Notes: a model not told the origin generated them from the sequence alone. A stretch of 25,917 nt of DNA from Arenicella sp. (GCA_023299895.1 JALZWI010000043.1:1-25917); one strand, 5' to 3'. Positions 16,866-23,471 are shown, counted from the stretch's first letter. Made by a program: numbers and translations.

Positions 16866-17528
16866 CTAAATATTAGTTGTTTCGTTGTCGTTTTCAATGA
16901 CATCGTTACGATATTGCATATTAAGCAATAAAGACGGCACTGTTATTTTTTCTTCACCAAACTGTTCGCCAAGATTTTTAACCAAATCACTTGTTTGCTC
17001 CATTGACGTCATCACAATTTGATCAAACTCAGGACATTGACTAATGTCGCTAAAAACAGGTATCTCAAAAAAGTTCGATTTCATCGCATCAGTTTGATAC
17101 ACCCCAACCACTTCTATATCGCTTTGTAATGACCGCAAGTAGGCAATTTCTGTTAAATCCGAAAGCCCAGCAAATAAAATTCTTGCTCGGCCCAAACGAA
17201 GGCATTGTGCGAACGCAGCACCATAATCGTCGCCCGACTGACGAAACAATGCCAGCGAAGTAGTCAAGAACTCACTGGTCAAACGTGTTTTTTCAGTAAA
17301 ACCAGTAGGCGTCAAATAATACAAATAACGATTCGCTGGTGCTGTGGTGATTTTGATCCAACCCTTTTTTACACAACGTTTTAAATATGAATTAGCCAAA
17401 CCCAAAGCCACACCCATTTCTTGCGCAAGGTGCCGTTGACTAATATCATCTTTTAAATCAATCGCTTCCAGCAACTCTAAAGTGAGCTGACTTTCTTTAT
17501 CTGGTGATGTTTGCGGCTGAGTGTTCAC
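16866..17528 (-). CDS. MarR-like winged-helix regulator with C-terminal Rossmann-like domain
   Basis: The probable local regulator of the polysaccharide operon, 220 residues. Residues about 13-80 form a winged helix (LTLELLEAIDLKDDISQ, then RHLAQEMGVALGLANSYLKR as helix-turn-helix, wing near APANRYLYYLTPTG), as in the EPS-associated MarR-like regulators. Residues about 112-200 look like a small Rossmann fold: RILFAGLSDLTEIAYLRSL has a loop-helix pattern, followed by EVVGVYQ and an alternating strand/helix pattern. This could bind a nucleotide or sugar nucleotide as effector (inference). The start is a GTG at 17526-17528, lying inside an inverted repeat and only about ten bases from a -10 box. 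It is the first gene of the operon, so autoregulation is likely. The next in-frame Met is within the helix-turn-helix and would break it. Confidence 0.8.
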   Translation of the reverse strand: MNTQPQTSPDKESQLTLELLEAIDLKDDISQRHLAQEMGVALGLANSYLKRCVKKGWIKITTAPANRYLYYLTPTGFTEKTRLTSEFLTTSLALFRQSGDDYGAAFAQCLRLGRARILFAGLSDLTEIAYLRSLQSDIEVVGVYQTDAMKSNFFEIPVFSDISQCPEFDQIVMTSMEQTSDLVKNLGEQFGEEKITVPSLLLNMQYRNDVIENDNETTNI

Positions 17529-17540
17529 GGGATGAACACT
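17520..17540. promoter_or_regulatory. Inverted repeat over promoter -10 and start codon (operator candidate)
   Basis: AGTGTTCA (17520-17527) and TGAACACT (17533-17540) are perfect 8-base complements around a five-base centre CGGGA. The right arm overlaps the last bases of the -10 box and the left arm carries part of the GTG start codon. A dimeric winged-helix protein bound here would block the promoter, so the gene product itself is the first candidate ligand (inference). Confidence 0.6.
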
Positions 17541-17566
17541 ATAAGGATATCACTATTATTAGTCAA
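17538..17566 (-). promoter_or_regulatory. Sigma70 promoter of the O-antigen operon
   Basis: On the minus strand TTGACT (17561-17566) and TATAGT (17538-17543) are separated by exactly 17 bases, close to the sigma70 consensus at both boxes. Transcription should start about 6-8 bases downstream, near 17531, only a few bases before the GTG at 17528. The mRNA would then be leaderless or nearly so. Confidence 0.72.
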
Positions 17567-17619
17567 TTAATTAACGATCCATTTTTAAATAAATTAACTA
17601 AAATCATCACTAAACCGTA

Positions 17620-17640
17620 ACGCAATTGATGCAATAGCGT
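17620..17640. repeat. Imperfect inverted repeat, 9-base arms
   Basis: ACGCAATTG (17620-17628) and CAATAGCGT (17632-17640) pair with one mismatch around a three-base centre. It lies about 55 bases upstream of the -35 box of the O-antigen promoter and could be an activator site or a hairpin. It does not match the 17520-17540 repeat. Confidence 0.4.
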
Positions 17641-17688
17641 CATAAAGCAGAATTAGAGTAGCAACAATAACTCTACGAGATTACCGAC

Positions 17689-17829
17689 ATGGCAAAAGTT
17701 GATTTGCACTTACATTCTAAATATTCCTAGTACTCTTCAGCTTGGACTCTTATAGCGTATAACTCGCCTGAGAGTTTCACAGAGCTTGAAGAAATTTATC
17801 ACGCTGAAACTGGCCTTATCAGCGCGTAG
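17689..17829 (+). pseudogene. 5' remnant of a PHP-domain gene
   Basis: From ATG 17689 the frame reads MAKVDLHLHSKYS, an in-frame TAG at 17728-17730, then YSSAWTLIAYNSPESFTELE and EIYHAETGLISA before TAG at 17827-17829. The DLHLHSKYS string is the metal-binding HxH opening of PHP domains, and the continuation resembles the 'RPSEWFLxxxGxPESYTEPxxIY' segment that follows it in PHP proteins linked to glycosyltransferases in surface-polysaccharide loci. Everything after about 46 codons is absent. This looks like the surviving start of a deleted gene between the operon and the O-acetylation genes. The match is from memory of the family, not a search. Confidence 0.6.
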
Positions 17830-17931
17830 AATTAAATTATTATGTTATTATTCTTACCTTATAAATATGACTAAATAATAACGCCAAGAGCAAATTCATA
17901 AGTGCATAATCGTGTTCTTACTGATAATTAG

Positions 17932-17945
17932 CCGAGCGGACTCGG
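17932..17945 (+). promoter_or_regulatory. GC-rich hairpin in the leader of the MBOAT gene
   Basis: CCGAG, tetraloop CGGA, CTCGG form a five-pair GC stem ending 11 bases before the ATG at 17957. No Shine-Dalgarno is visible in between, so the structure sits where ribosomes must load and may lower or tune translation. The short stem and weak T-run make it a poor terminator. Confidence 0.35.
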
Positions 17946-17956
17946 GTTGTTTCTGA

Positions 17957-19393
17957 ATGGTTTTCTCCAGCATTCCATTTCTATTTTACTATTTGCCAAT
18001 ATTACTCTTGGTTTATTATTGTGTGCCTAGTAAATACCGAGTTGCACGCAATGCAGTTTTATTAGCAGCCAGCATTCTCTTTTATGCTTGGGGTGAAGGC
18101 ATTTACGTCTTACTGCTGATTCTATCTATTCTGGTCAACCACTATTTCGCACAGGCCTTACGCAACGCTAAGTTGTCGACACTGTTAATCGGCATTGCGT
18201 TCAATCTGGCCTTGCTCGGCTGGTATAAGTATGCAGGGTTCCTGGCACAAATTATCGGCTTTAATAGTTGGAACGCGCCCGCTTTACCTTTGGGTATCTC
18301 ATTTTTTACTTTTCAAGCAATCAGCTACCTGATTGACGTTTACCGTAAAGAAGCCAATGCAGCAGATTCTGTATTAACAAGCGCTTTATATATATCATCA
18401 TTTCCACAGTTAATAGCAGGCCCTATCGTACGTTATAAATACGTGGCACAACAAATCGTTGATCGCCGTGAATCCATTAGTCAATTCGCTCTTGGTATCC
18501 ACTTTTTCGTTATTGGACTGGCACAAAAAACGTTAATTGCGAATGTGATAGGCGTAACTGCAGATGCCGCGTTTAATTCACCCACTGACACGCTCAATAT
18601 GGCCGGCGCTTGGCTCGGCTTAACTGCCTATAGTTTGCAAATTTATTTTGACTTTGCTGGCTACTCTAATATGGCAATCGGCTTAGGTTACATGCTAGGG
18701 TTTAAATTTCCACGTAATTTTAACACACCCTATTCTGCCCAATCTGTATCACTATTTTGGCGCCGCTGGCACATGACTCTGTCTGAATGGTTTCGAGACT
18801 ATTTATATATTCCGCTCGGTGGTAATCGGCATGGCCCATGGCGAACTATTTTCAATTTATGGCTAGTCTTTATTTTATGCGGGTTTTGGCATGGTGCTGC
18901 ACTGACTTTTGTATTCTGGGGTGCGTGGCATGGTCTATTCTTATCACTTGAACGCCTAGGCTTAAGTCGCCTATTAGAGCGCTTATGGATTCCAGTTCGA
19001 CACGCCTATTTATTGTTAGCCGTATTCCTAGGCTGGGTATTATTTAGAGCCGATTCTATTGGTTATGCTGCAGGTTATTATGCTGCTTTATTTGGCTTTA
19101 ACAATGATAGCGTCAGCGTGATTCATTTTATGGATAGCAATCGTATTCTTTATATGATTGCCTTAGCTTTGATTTTATCAACTTCTGTACCACTACAAAT
19201 TTTAAGCAAAATTAAAGACGCGTTTCATCGTCTAAAAGATCAACATGAGAATCCCAATTTAAGAAAATTTGGTGGTATTTATATTGCCTCTCTCGACCTT
19301 ATACATTGTATTGTTATTCTAGGCTTACTATTTCTAAGCATTACATCTTTAGTTGGCAGCTCGTATAACCCTTTTATTTATTTTCGTTTTTAA
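17957..19393 (+). CDS. MBOAT-family O-acyltransferase (AlgI-like)
   Basis: A polytopic inner-membrane protein of 478 residues that passes acyl groups, usually acetyl, across the membrane for polysaccharide O-acetylation. It begins MVFSSIPFLFYYLP, the standard AlgI-type opening, and has PLGISFFTFQAISYLIDVYR at 111-130. The MBOAT core is SLFWRRWHMTLSEWFRDYLY at 265-284, then IPLGGNRHG, and CGFWHGAALTFVFWGAWHG at 308-326 with the expected catalytic His (about 312). Its partner gene follows after 21 bases. Being divergent from the O-antigen operon, it probably acetylates that polymer in the periplasm, though another glycan is possible. No clear ribosome-binding site; the N-terminal match fixes the start. 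Confidence 0.95.
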   Translation: MVFSSIPFLFYYLPILLLVYYCVPSKYRVARNAVLLAASILFYAWGEGIYVLLLILSILVNHYFAQALRNAKLSTLLIGIAFNLALLGWYKYAGFLAQIIGFNSWNAPALPLGISFFTFQAISYLIDVYRKEANAADSVLTSALYISSFPQLIAGPIVRYKYVAQQIVDRRESISQFALGIHFFVIGLAQKTLIANVIGVTADAAFNSPTDTLNMAGAWLGLTAYSLQIYFDFAGYSNMAIGLGYMLGFKFPRNFNTPYSAQSVSLFWRRWHMTLSEWFRDYLYIPLGGNRHGPWRTIFNLWLVFILCGFWHGAALTFVFWGAWHGLFLSLERLGLSRLLERLWIPVRHAYLLLAVFLGWVLFRADSIGYAAGYYAALFGFNNDSVSVIHFMDSNRILYMIALALILSTSVPLQILSKIKDAFHRLKDQHENPNLRKFGGIYIASLDLIHCIVILGLLFLSITSLVGSSYNPFIYFRF

Positions 19394-19414
19394 TACTTTA
19401 AATTGTAAACCTCA

Positions 19415-20563
19415 GTGACTTCGACTCTTTCAAATAATCAACGAAACAATAAAGTTAACGCTTTTTTAGTGCTTATATTTTGTGTGCTTATTGCTATTCC
19501 ATTGATGCTCACCCCATTCTTATCATCAAGCATCGACGGCAAACTTAAAAATGAAAATCGACTCGCAGCAAGTTGGCCCAAACTAGATGTGTTAGTAGAT
19601 GGTCCAAAGCTAGGTATTTTTTCGATGCCTAATTTTGTTAAATACACCACTCAAATAAATAATTATTTGGGTGATAGCTTAATTTTCAGACAAGATTTAC
19701 TCGACTTATACTCTAAGTTGTATTTCAAGTTACTTCGCGCAAGCGGTGATAGTAAGGCCGTGATAGGAAAAAATGGGTGGTTATTTTTATCCAGTACAAA
19801 TGCCCTTGAAAATGCTCGTGGCGTGATTCCATTAACATTACAAGATTCGCGAAATTGGGCTCAGAGTGCCAAACTAATCAATGACGTAGTTGAGAGTTAT
19901 GGCGGTAAATTCTTAATAGTCATTGTGCCTGACAAACCTCAAGTCTACTCCGAAAATTTACCCGACCACATAGTTTATCAGCGGCAAGGACGACGCGCCG
20001 ACACTCTTACTCAAGCACTCGAAAATCTAGACATTGACTATCTCGACCTGCTTGGCCCACTGTTAATAGCCAAAACAAACCATGCCAGCCCTCTGTATTT
20101 TAAAACTGATAGTCATTGGTCGTTCGTTGGCGCGTTGTCGTCTTATCAAACAATTATTAAACATCTAAATTCATCTGGCTTTAATTTACCCATTGTAGAG
20201 AGGCTACAATTACGAATCGTCAATAACGAAAAATTCAGTGGTGATTTATCCAGATTATTGAATTTAGAAGACGTTTTTCACGAGAACATGAGAGCATTAC
20301 TACCGCATCGAAATATAAACTCATTTGATCGAGATAAAGAATTATTGTTACTCGGTGATTCTTTTGCTGGTGTAGAACTCCCATATCTTGAATACAGTTT
20401 CAAAAAAGGTAGCTGCATTCACCACAATTGGGGTGGCATCAATTTGAATGCTATTAAAGAACAACAAGCCGATATTGTTATTTTGCAAATGGTCGAGCGC
20501 GGCTTAGAATTTCCTCTTTCTGTAGACTCTGACAGAACAGGAACTTGTGGTAAGTCATTTTAA
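19415..20563 (+). CDS. AlgJ/AlgX-like SGNH-fold O-acetyltransferase, membrane-anchored
   Basis: A 382-residue protein with one N-terminal membrane segment (about 16-35) and a periplasmic SGNH/AlgX-type domain. VIGKNGWLFLSS at 117-127 is the family's entry motif, VPDKPQVYSENLP at 171-183 its strand-loop, TDSHWSFVGA at 231-240 the catalytic Asp/His pair (DxHW), and LLLGDSFAGV at 311-320 the nucleophile Ser (about 316). It should take the acyl group delivered by the MBOAT protein and put it on the glycan. The start is a GTG 21 bases after the MBOAT stop. No good ribosome-binding site is seen, so translation may be coupled. It ends 42 bases before the convergent PhyH gene with no U-tract terminator. 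Confident family, unknown glycan. Confidence 0.9.
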   Translation: MTSTLSNNQRNNKVNAFLVLIFCVLIAIPLMLTPFLSSSIDGKLKNENRLAASWPKLDVLVDGPKLGIFSMPNFVKYTTQINNYLGDSLIFRQDLLDLYSKLYFKLLRASGDSKAVIGKNGWLFLSSTNALENARGVIPLTLQDSRNWAQSAKLINDVVESYGGKFLIVIVPDKPQVYSENLPDHIVYQRQGRRADTLTQALENLDIDYLDLLGPLLIAKTNHASPLYFKTDSHWSFVGALSSYQTIIKHLNSSGFNLPIVERLQLRIVNNEKFSGDLSRLLNLEDVFHENMRALLPHRNINSFDRDKELLLLGDSFAGVELPYLEYSFKKGSCIHHNWGGINLNAIKEQQADIVILQMVERGLEFPLSVDSDRTGTCGKSF

Positions 20564-20605
20564 AATAACACGAGAAAATAAGTTAAACATACAAAACTTA
20601 GCCTA

Positions 20606-21457
20606 TCATTCAACCAGTCTTCTTTTTATTGAAGCTGTCCCGCGACAAACAAGTTCAATAGGTCTAAATATCGACAGTGGTAACGGGTCAGGAAGAGGAT
20701 ATTTATAAGGCTCTGCGCTAACGTCTTTGACCCAATCTGGCTCAAAATAGGCTCTTTTTTTCTTACTTAAACTTGGTCGCCAACATTTTGGGGCACCCAT
20801 ATAGTAATGAGTGACTTGAGAGTGTCGTGTTAACTCAAGATTTTTTTGCTTTGAACCGCCATGTAAAACATTGGCAGACCAAATAACCGCCTGCCCTTTT
20901 TTTATCAAACCAAAATCTGGCTCAAAATTATGTTCTTCAATCAGTTTCTCAAGCTCTCCTAAGTACTGCGGATAACTCGCATAATCTCCTACTAAATCAA
21001 AATCATCATAATTCATTTCAGGCAACTTATGACTGCCAGGGTAATATATCAATGGCCCCTGATCAGGGCCTATATCTTCTAAAGCTACCCAGACACCACA
21101 CATCAAGCCAAATGGTTCGCAGTTAAAATGAATATTATCCGCGTGCACTGCCTGTTGTGTGCCTTTGTAAAAATTCAAGGTTTGAAACGGTCGTGGCTCT
21201 TTGTGGTAGATCGCTTTTAAAGATTCGATTACTTGTTCGCATTGAGCAATAGCTAAAACATTCTGGCTAATATGCCAAGCATCTTGAACACGGTTTAAAT
21301 CAGCATAGGGCACATGAATCGGGTGCTCTCGATCATCACCAAAAAAATGTTGCAGGTCTTCTCGTGCGCCGTTGAGTACTTCGTCACTCAAACCTGTATC
21401 AATAACAACGTAACCAGACTCGTCAAATTCTAATTTTAAGTTTTTTGCTACACCCAT
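20606..21457 (-). CDS. PhyH-family Fe(II)/2-oxoglutarate dioxygenase
   Basis: A non-haem iron oxygenase of 283 residues, cytosolic. The facial triad is visible: His105 and Asp107 in AVHADNIHF (HxD), the distal His199 in ANVLHGGSK, and Arg211 as a 2-oxoglutarate ligand candidate in LTRHSQVTHYY. GPLIYYPGSHKLPE at 134-147 is the PhyH 'YxPGSH' signature. It differs from true phytanoyl-CoA hydroxylase in lacking lipid-CoA context; the family hydroxylates many small substrates. It sits next to the O-acetylation pair but on the opposite strand, so it has its own promoter. A possible -10, TATAAT, is at 21501-21506 on the minus strand without a good -35. Role in the surface glycan is only a guess from position. 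Confidence 0.87.
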   Translation of the reverse strand: MGVAKNLKLEFDESGYVVIDTGLSDEVLNGAREDLQHFFGDDREHPIHVPYADLNRVQDAWHISQNVLAIAQCEQVIESLKAIYHKEPRPFQTLNFYKGTQQAVHADNIHFNCEPFGLMCGVWVALEDIGPDQGPLIYYPGSHKLPEMNYDDFDLVGDYASYPQYLGELEKLIEEHNFEPDFGLIKKGQAVIWSANVLHGGSKQKNLELTRHSQVTHYYMGAPKCWRPSLSKKKRAYFEPDWVKDVSAEPYKYPLPDPLPLSIFRPIELVCRGTASIKRRLVE

Positions 21458-21672
21458 GAATAATTACTATATAACCCTAAATGTTTGGTTTAGGAGTATT
21501 ATTATACTTTCATCATGGATATTTTGTTTCATGTTTAACGTAAAGAGTTACTCAGCCAGCTAAATTATTCTACTATTTTTAAAAGCATCTTAATTAGTGT
21601 TTTTTAAATTAAATGATATGCCGCTCATTTGATTTAGGTGGATGAGTTTACTTTTATGGTCGTCCCAATAGG

Positions 21673-21703
21673 ATCATAAACAGGCTTCTTTCAGCCTTAT
21701 GAT
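21673..21703. repeat. Bulged inverted repeat in the gene-poor stretch
   Basis: ATCATA (21673-21678), three unpaired bases, AGGCT (21682-21686), loop TCTTTC, AGCCT (21693-21697) and TATGAT (21698-21703) fold into an 11-pair hairpin with one 3-base bulge. No T-run follows on either strand, so a terminator is unlikely. Confidence 0.4.
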
Positions 21704-21758
21704 TATTAGGTGTTTATTACTTAGTTTTTCAAAAAAAATAGTGAATAATAGAAGCTGG

Positions 21759-21860
21759 CTATTCTACAAAAACTGTCTCGGGGGAGAGATCTTTATTACG
21801 CCAACTCAAGCGCCCGATAATCTCTCGGTCGACTTGAAAATTTGAATTGACTTTTTTCAT
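21759..21860 (-). CDS. Possible short ORF or gene remnant, 33 codons
   Basis: From ATG 21860 the minus strand encodes 33 residues beginning MKKVNSNFQVDREIIGRLSW and ending in a Glu before TAG at 21759. The same frame stays open for about 23 more codons upstream, to a stop near 21930. The composition looks protein-like, with mixed charged and hydrophobic residues, unlike the surrounding AT-rich filler. I do not recognise the family and see no clear Shine-Dalgarno. It may be the 3' end of a lost gene, a small protein, or chance. Confidence 0.22.
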   Translation of the reverse strand: MKKVNSNFQVDREIIGRLSWRNKDLSPETVFVE

Positions 21861-22159
21861 CTTTAAAGGCGGAGAACGCAGAAGAGAAACATCAAAAAAA
21901 TGAATGTAATGGGGTATCAGAAGGCAGTCTCAATCTTATGTTCTTTTACTCTTTTTTCATCACCCAAGAATAGATAATATTATAAAAAATATTTTTTTAC
22001 TGTAACTCATGAATCCACTAATACATCTAAATGTAACTTTTTTGCAATCCTCTTTATTCAGCTAACGAAGATATTAATCTTATTATAGTTTTTTGAACCT
22101 TCGGCATTTACGCCCCGTAGTACAACACGGTGATACCTACCTAACCAATTGGTGAATAC

Positions 22160-22189
22160 ACCCTAAGAGGCGTCATACCTTCTTAGGGT
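22160..22189. repeat. Perfect 9-base-arm hairpin downstream of the ZnuA-like gene
   Basis: ACCCTAAGA (22160-22168) and TCTTAGGGT (22181-22189) enclose a 12-base loop. It is about 95 bases beyond the stop of the ZnuA-like gene. No U-tract follows on either strand, so it is at best a processing or Rho-linked structure. Confidence 0.4.
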
Positions 22190-22284
22190 TAATCAGAAAT
22201 TTAGACAAGCCTATATTGACAATATGGCCTGGCTATTTATTTTAGCTTTTAGAGGCAGGTTAGTATTTGAAGTGCCATTTCAGG

Positions 22285-23268
22285 TTATTCTCCACCACCA
22301 CCCATACCACCACCCATACCACCACCCATACCACCACCCATACCACCACGACCTGGAGGGTTGATTAAGGCAGAGGTGATTTTATTTAGGTTTTCGGTTG
22401 TAATGGTAGTAATGTCATCGGTAGACGTTTCATAGGTATCTAATACAAGCGGAATACTACCAGAGGTATTAATTGAAAGGCCAATATCTCGTGATCGCCC
22501 GGCTTTTTGTAACACAACAGGGTTTCCTAGATCATACAAATTCTTAATTAACAAACCAAAATCATCGATCGTCCAATCGGCATCTGCTTTGATAAAGTAA
22601 TCGACTACGGGGATATCAAATTCTTCAGTTAGATAGACGAATTCATCGGTTAGGCCAAATATTTTTAAGTCATGTTCGCTTAATGTTTGTTCAAATTTAT
22701 TTTTCGCTTCTTCAATTTTGGCTGAAATTGCTTGTTCATTCTTAGCGATTTGTTCTGCAGAAGCGGGGAATACTTCGCTGAGTCCACTCGCAATTATTTT
22801 TGCTGATTGAGCAACATTAGAAGGGCTTAGCCAAAAGTATGGCGATACACTTTCTGACTGAATAGAGTTTACAGCTGTTATACCGGTTTGCTCGGATGAC
22901 GTTGCATTGGCTGCATCGATGTTTATAACGGCACTATTTTTTTCTTTAGCGCTCGAAAACAACGGATCTTCGGGCCACAGGCTAGTCAGGCTAATAACCG
23001 CTTTGGCTCGCGAAAAAGTTGCGGCGGTGTCGTCTGACACTTGCGAAAACCACTCACTGTGTTCACTTAGAGCGAGTGCTTGTTCGGGCACATTGATAAC
23101 TTCGATGGGTGTCTCGGCTAACAGTGCTTGGGTCAAACTATGCACGGGGCCAATTGAAGTCAGCACAATGGATTCGCTTTGGGCGAAAGCACTCGAATTT
23201 AAAATAGCAAACGTTGAGATGAGTATTGAAAAACTGAGGGCTATTTTTTTTATTATTATTATGAACAT
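22285..23268 (-). CDS. ZnuA-like periplasmic metal-binding protein with Gly/Met repeat tail
   Basis: A secreted protein of 327 residues: signal peptide at about 1-29 (LSFSILISTFAIL, cleavage after SAFA), then the cluster-9 substrate-binding fold of ZnuA/TroA. His43 (GPVHSLTQALL) and His70 (SEHSEWF) match two metal-ligand positions. At the third, where the family has DPHIWLSP, this protein reads SPYFWLSP, and the later HDAYGY-type motif reads LTDEFVYL, so ligands look lost or moved. The last 20 residues are a (GGGM)n tail, unusual for the family. There is no adjacent permease or ATPase, so it is a solitary binding protein, perhaps a metal chaperone or a repurposed one. A strong Shine-Dalgarno (AAGGAGC, 23279-23285) sits 10 bases before ATG 23268. 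Confidence 0.78.
   Translation of the reverse strand: MFIIIIKKIALSFSILISTFAILNSSAFAQSESIVLTSIGPVHSLTQALLAETPIEVINVPEQALALSEHSEWFSQVSDDTAATFSRAKAVISLTSLWPEDPLFSSAKEKNSAVINIDAANATSSEQTGITAVNSIQSESVSPYFWLSPSNVAQSAKIIASGLSEVFPASAEQIAKNEQAISAKIEEAKNKFEQTLSEHDLKIFGLTDEFVYLTEEFDIPVVDYFIKADADWTIDDFGLLIKNLYDLGNPVVLQKAGRSRDIGLSINTSGSIPLVLDTYETSTDDITTITTENLNKITSALINPPGRGGMGGGMGGGMGGGMGGGGE
22294..22347 (-). repeat. 12-base tandem repeat coding for GGGM units
   Basis: Four perfect copies of ACCACCACCCAT (plus strand) at 22294-22341 and half a further unit to 22347. In the minus-strand gene each copy adds Met-Gly-Gly-Gly. Because the unit is 12 bases, gain or loss of copies keeps the reading frame, so the tail length can vary between strains. 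Confidence 0.92.
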
Positions 23269-23278
23269 TAGATTTTAA

Positions 23279-23285
23279 GCTCCTT
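23279..23285 (-). promoter_or_regulatory. Shine-Dalgarno of the ZnuA-like gene
   Basis: AAGGAGC on the minus strand ends 10 bases before the ATG at 23268 and supports that start, which also gives the full signal peptide. Confidence 0.75.
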
Positions 23286-23471
23286 ACTGGTAGTGTTTTT
23301 TTATAAATAAAATGGTTTAAGATTATGCATGACATATTTTTTTAGTCATACGCATATAAAATATTATTAGATAGTTTATCAGTAACCACTAATCGATATG
23401 AATTATACGTCAATCGCTAAATAAATTCATTTTCAGGCTTTAATTTCACCATTGCGCGGTGTAAATTTATA

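Larger units (their letters stand above)
2002..17528 (-). other. O-antigen biosynthesis/export transcription unit (14 genes)
   Basis: Fourteen same-strand genes run from the regulator (GTG 17528) to the sulfotransferase (stop 2002). Junctions are one-base overlaps at 12721, 11495 and 6508, an 11-base overlap at wzm/wzt, and otherwise gaps of 2 to 40 bases. The single exception is 120 bases (9363-9482) in front of the DPM1-like glycosyltransferase, where an internal promoter could sit, although I see no convincing boxes. The gene content (nucleotide-sugar enzymes, five sugar transferases, a Wzm/Wzt exporter) is an ABC-transporter-dependent O-antigen or surface-glycan locus. No Wzx, Wzy or Wzz is present. 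No JUMPStart/ops element is seen in the leader, and the predicted leader is too short to hold one. I see no U-tract terminator in 1921-2001 beyond the last gene. Confidence 0.8.
17529..17956. other. Divergent intergenic region of the O-antigen unit and the O-acetylation genes
   Basis: 428 bases with no intact gene. It holds the minus-strand promoter and operator-like repeat (17520-17566), a 9-bp-arm imperfect inverted repeat (17620-17640), a 6-bp-arm repeat TAGAGT/ACTCTA (17654-17675), a broken PHP-domain gene start (17689-17829), and a GC-rich hairpin just before the MBOAT gene (17932-17945). I see no convincing sigma70 promoter for the plus-strand genes; the best -10-like string is TATAAA at 17860-17865 without a good -35. 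Confidence 0.7.
21458..22284. other. Gene-poor AT-rich stretch of 827 bases
   Basis: No frame of usable length is seen. It holds the upstream region of the PhyH gene, a bulged hairpin at 21673-21703, one short minus-strand frame at 21759-21860, and a 9-bp-arm hairpin at 22160-22189. Homopolymer A/T runs are common. The look is of decayed coding or mobile DNA, but I recognise no transposase remnant or terminal repeats. Confidence 0.6.

Noticed and set aside
17930..17950. tRNA D-arm-like GCCGAGCGG string
   Set aside because: No acceptor stem, anticodon or T-arm can be folded around it; it is a short GC hairpin.
20564..20605. Bidirectional terminator between the convergent AlgJ-like and PhyH genes
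   Set aside because: Only a weak AT-only TAAGTT/AACTTA repeat is present, with no GC stem or T-run.
22069..22184. Possible transposase or attC-like remnant
   Set aside because: Minus-strand translation is broken by several stops and recalls no family with certainty; attC end motifs do not pair convincingly.
22160..22189. Hairpin as intrinsic terminator of the ZnuA-like gene
   Set aside because: No U-tract on either strand and about 95 bases from the stop.
22294..22347. Short tandem repeats as a CRISPR array
   Set aside because: Units are 12 bases with no unique spacers, lie inside a coding frame, and simply encode a Gly/Met tail.
22907..23278. 123-codon plus-strand frame opposite the ZnuA-like gene
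   Set aside because: Lies entirely antisense to a gene with signal peptide, family match and Shine-Dalgarno; composition is that of a shadow frame.
23442..23467. Terminator after the DUF1653-ABM gene
   Set aside because: A bulged stem (AATTTCACC pairing with GGTG-T-AAATT) is present just past the stop, but no U-tract follows on the minus strand.
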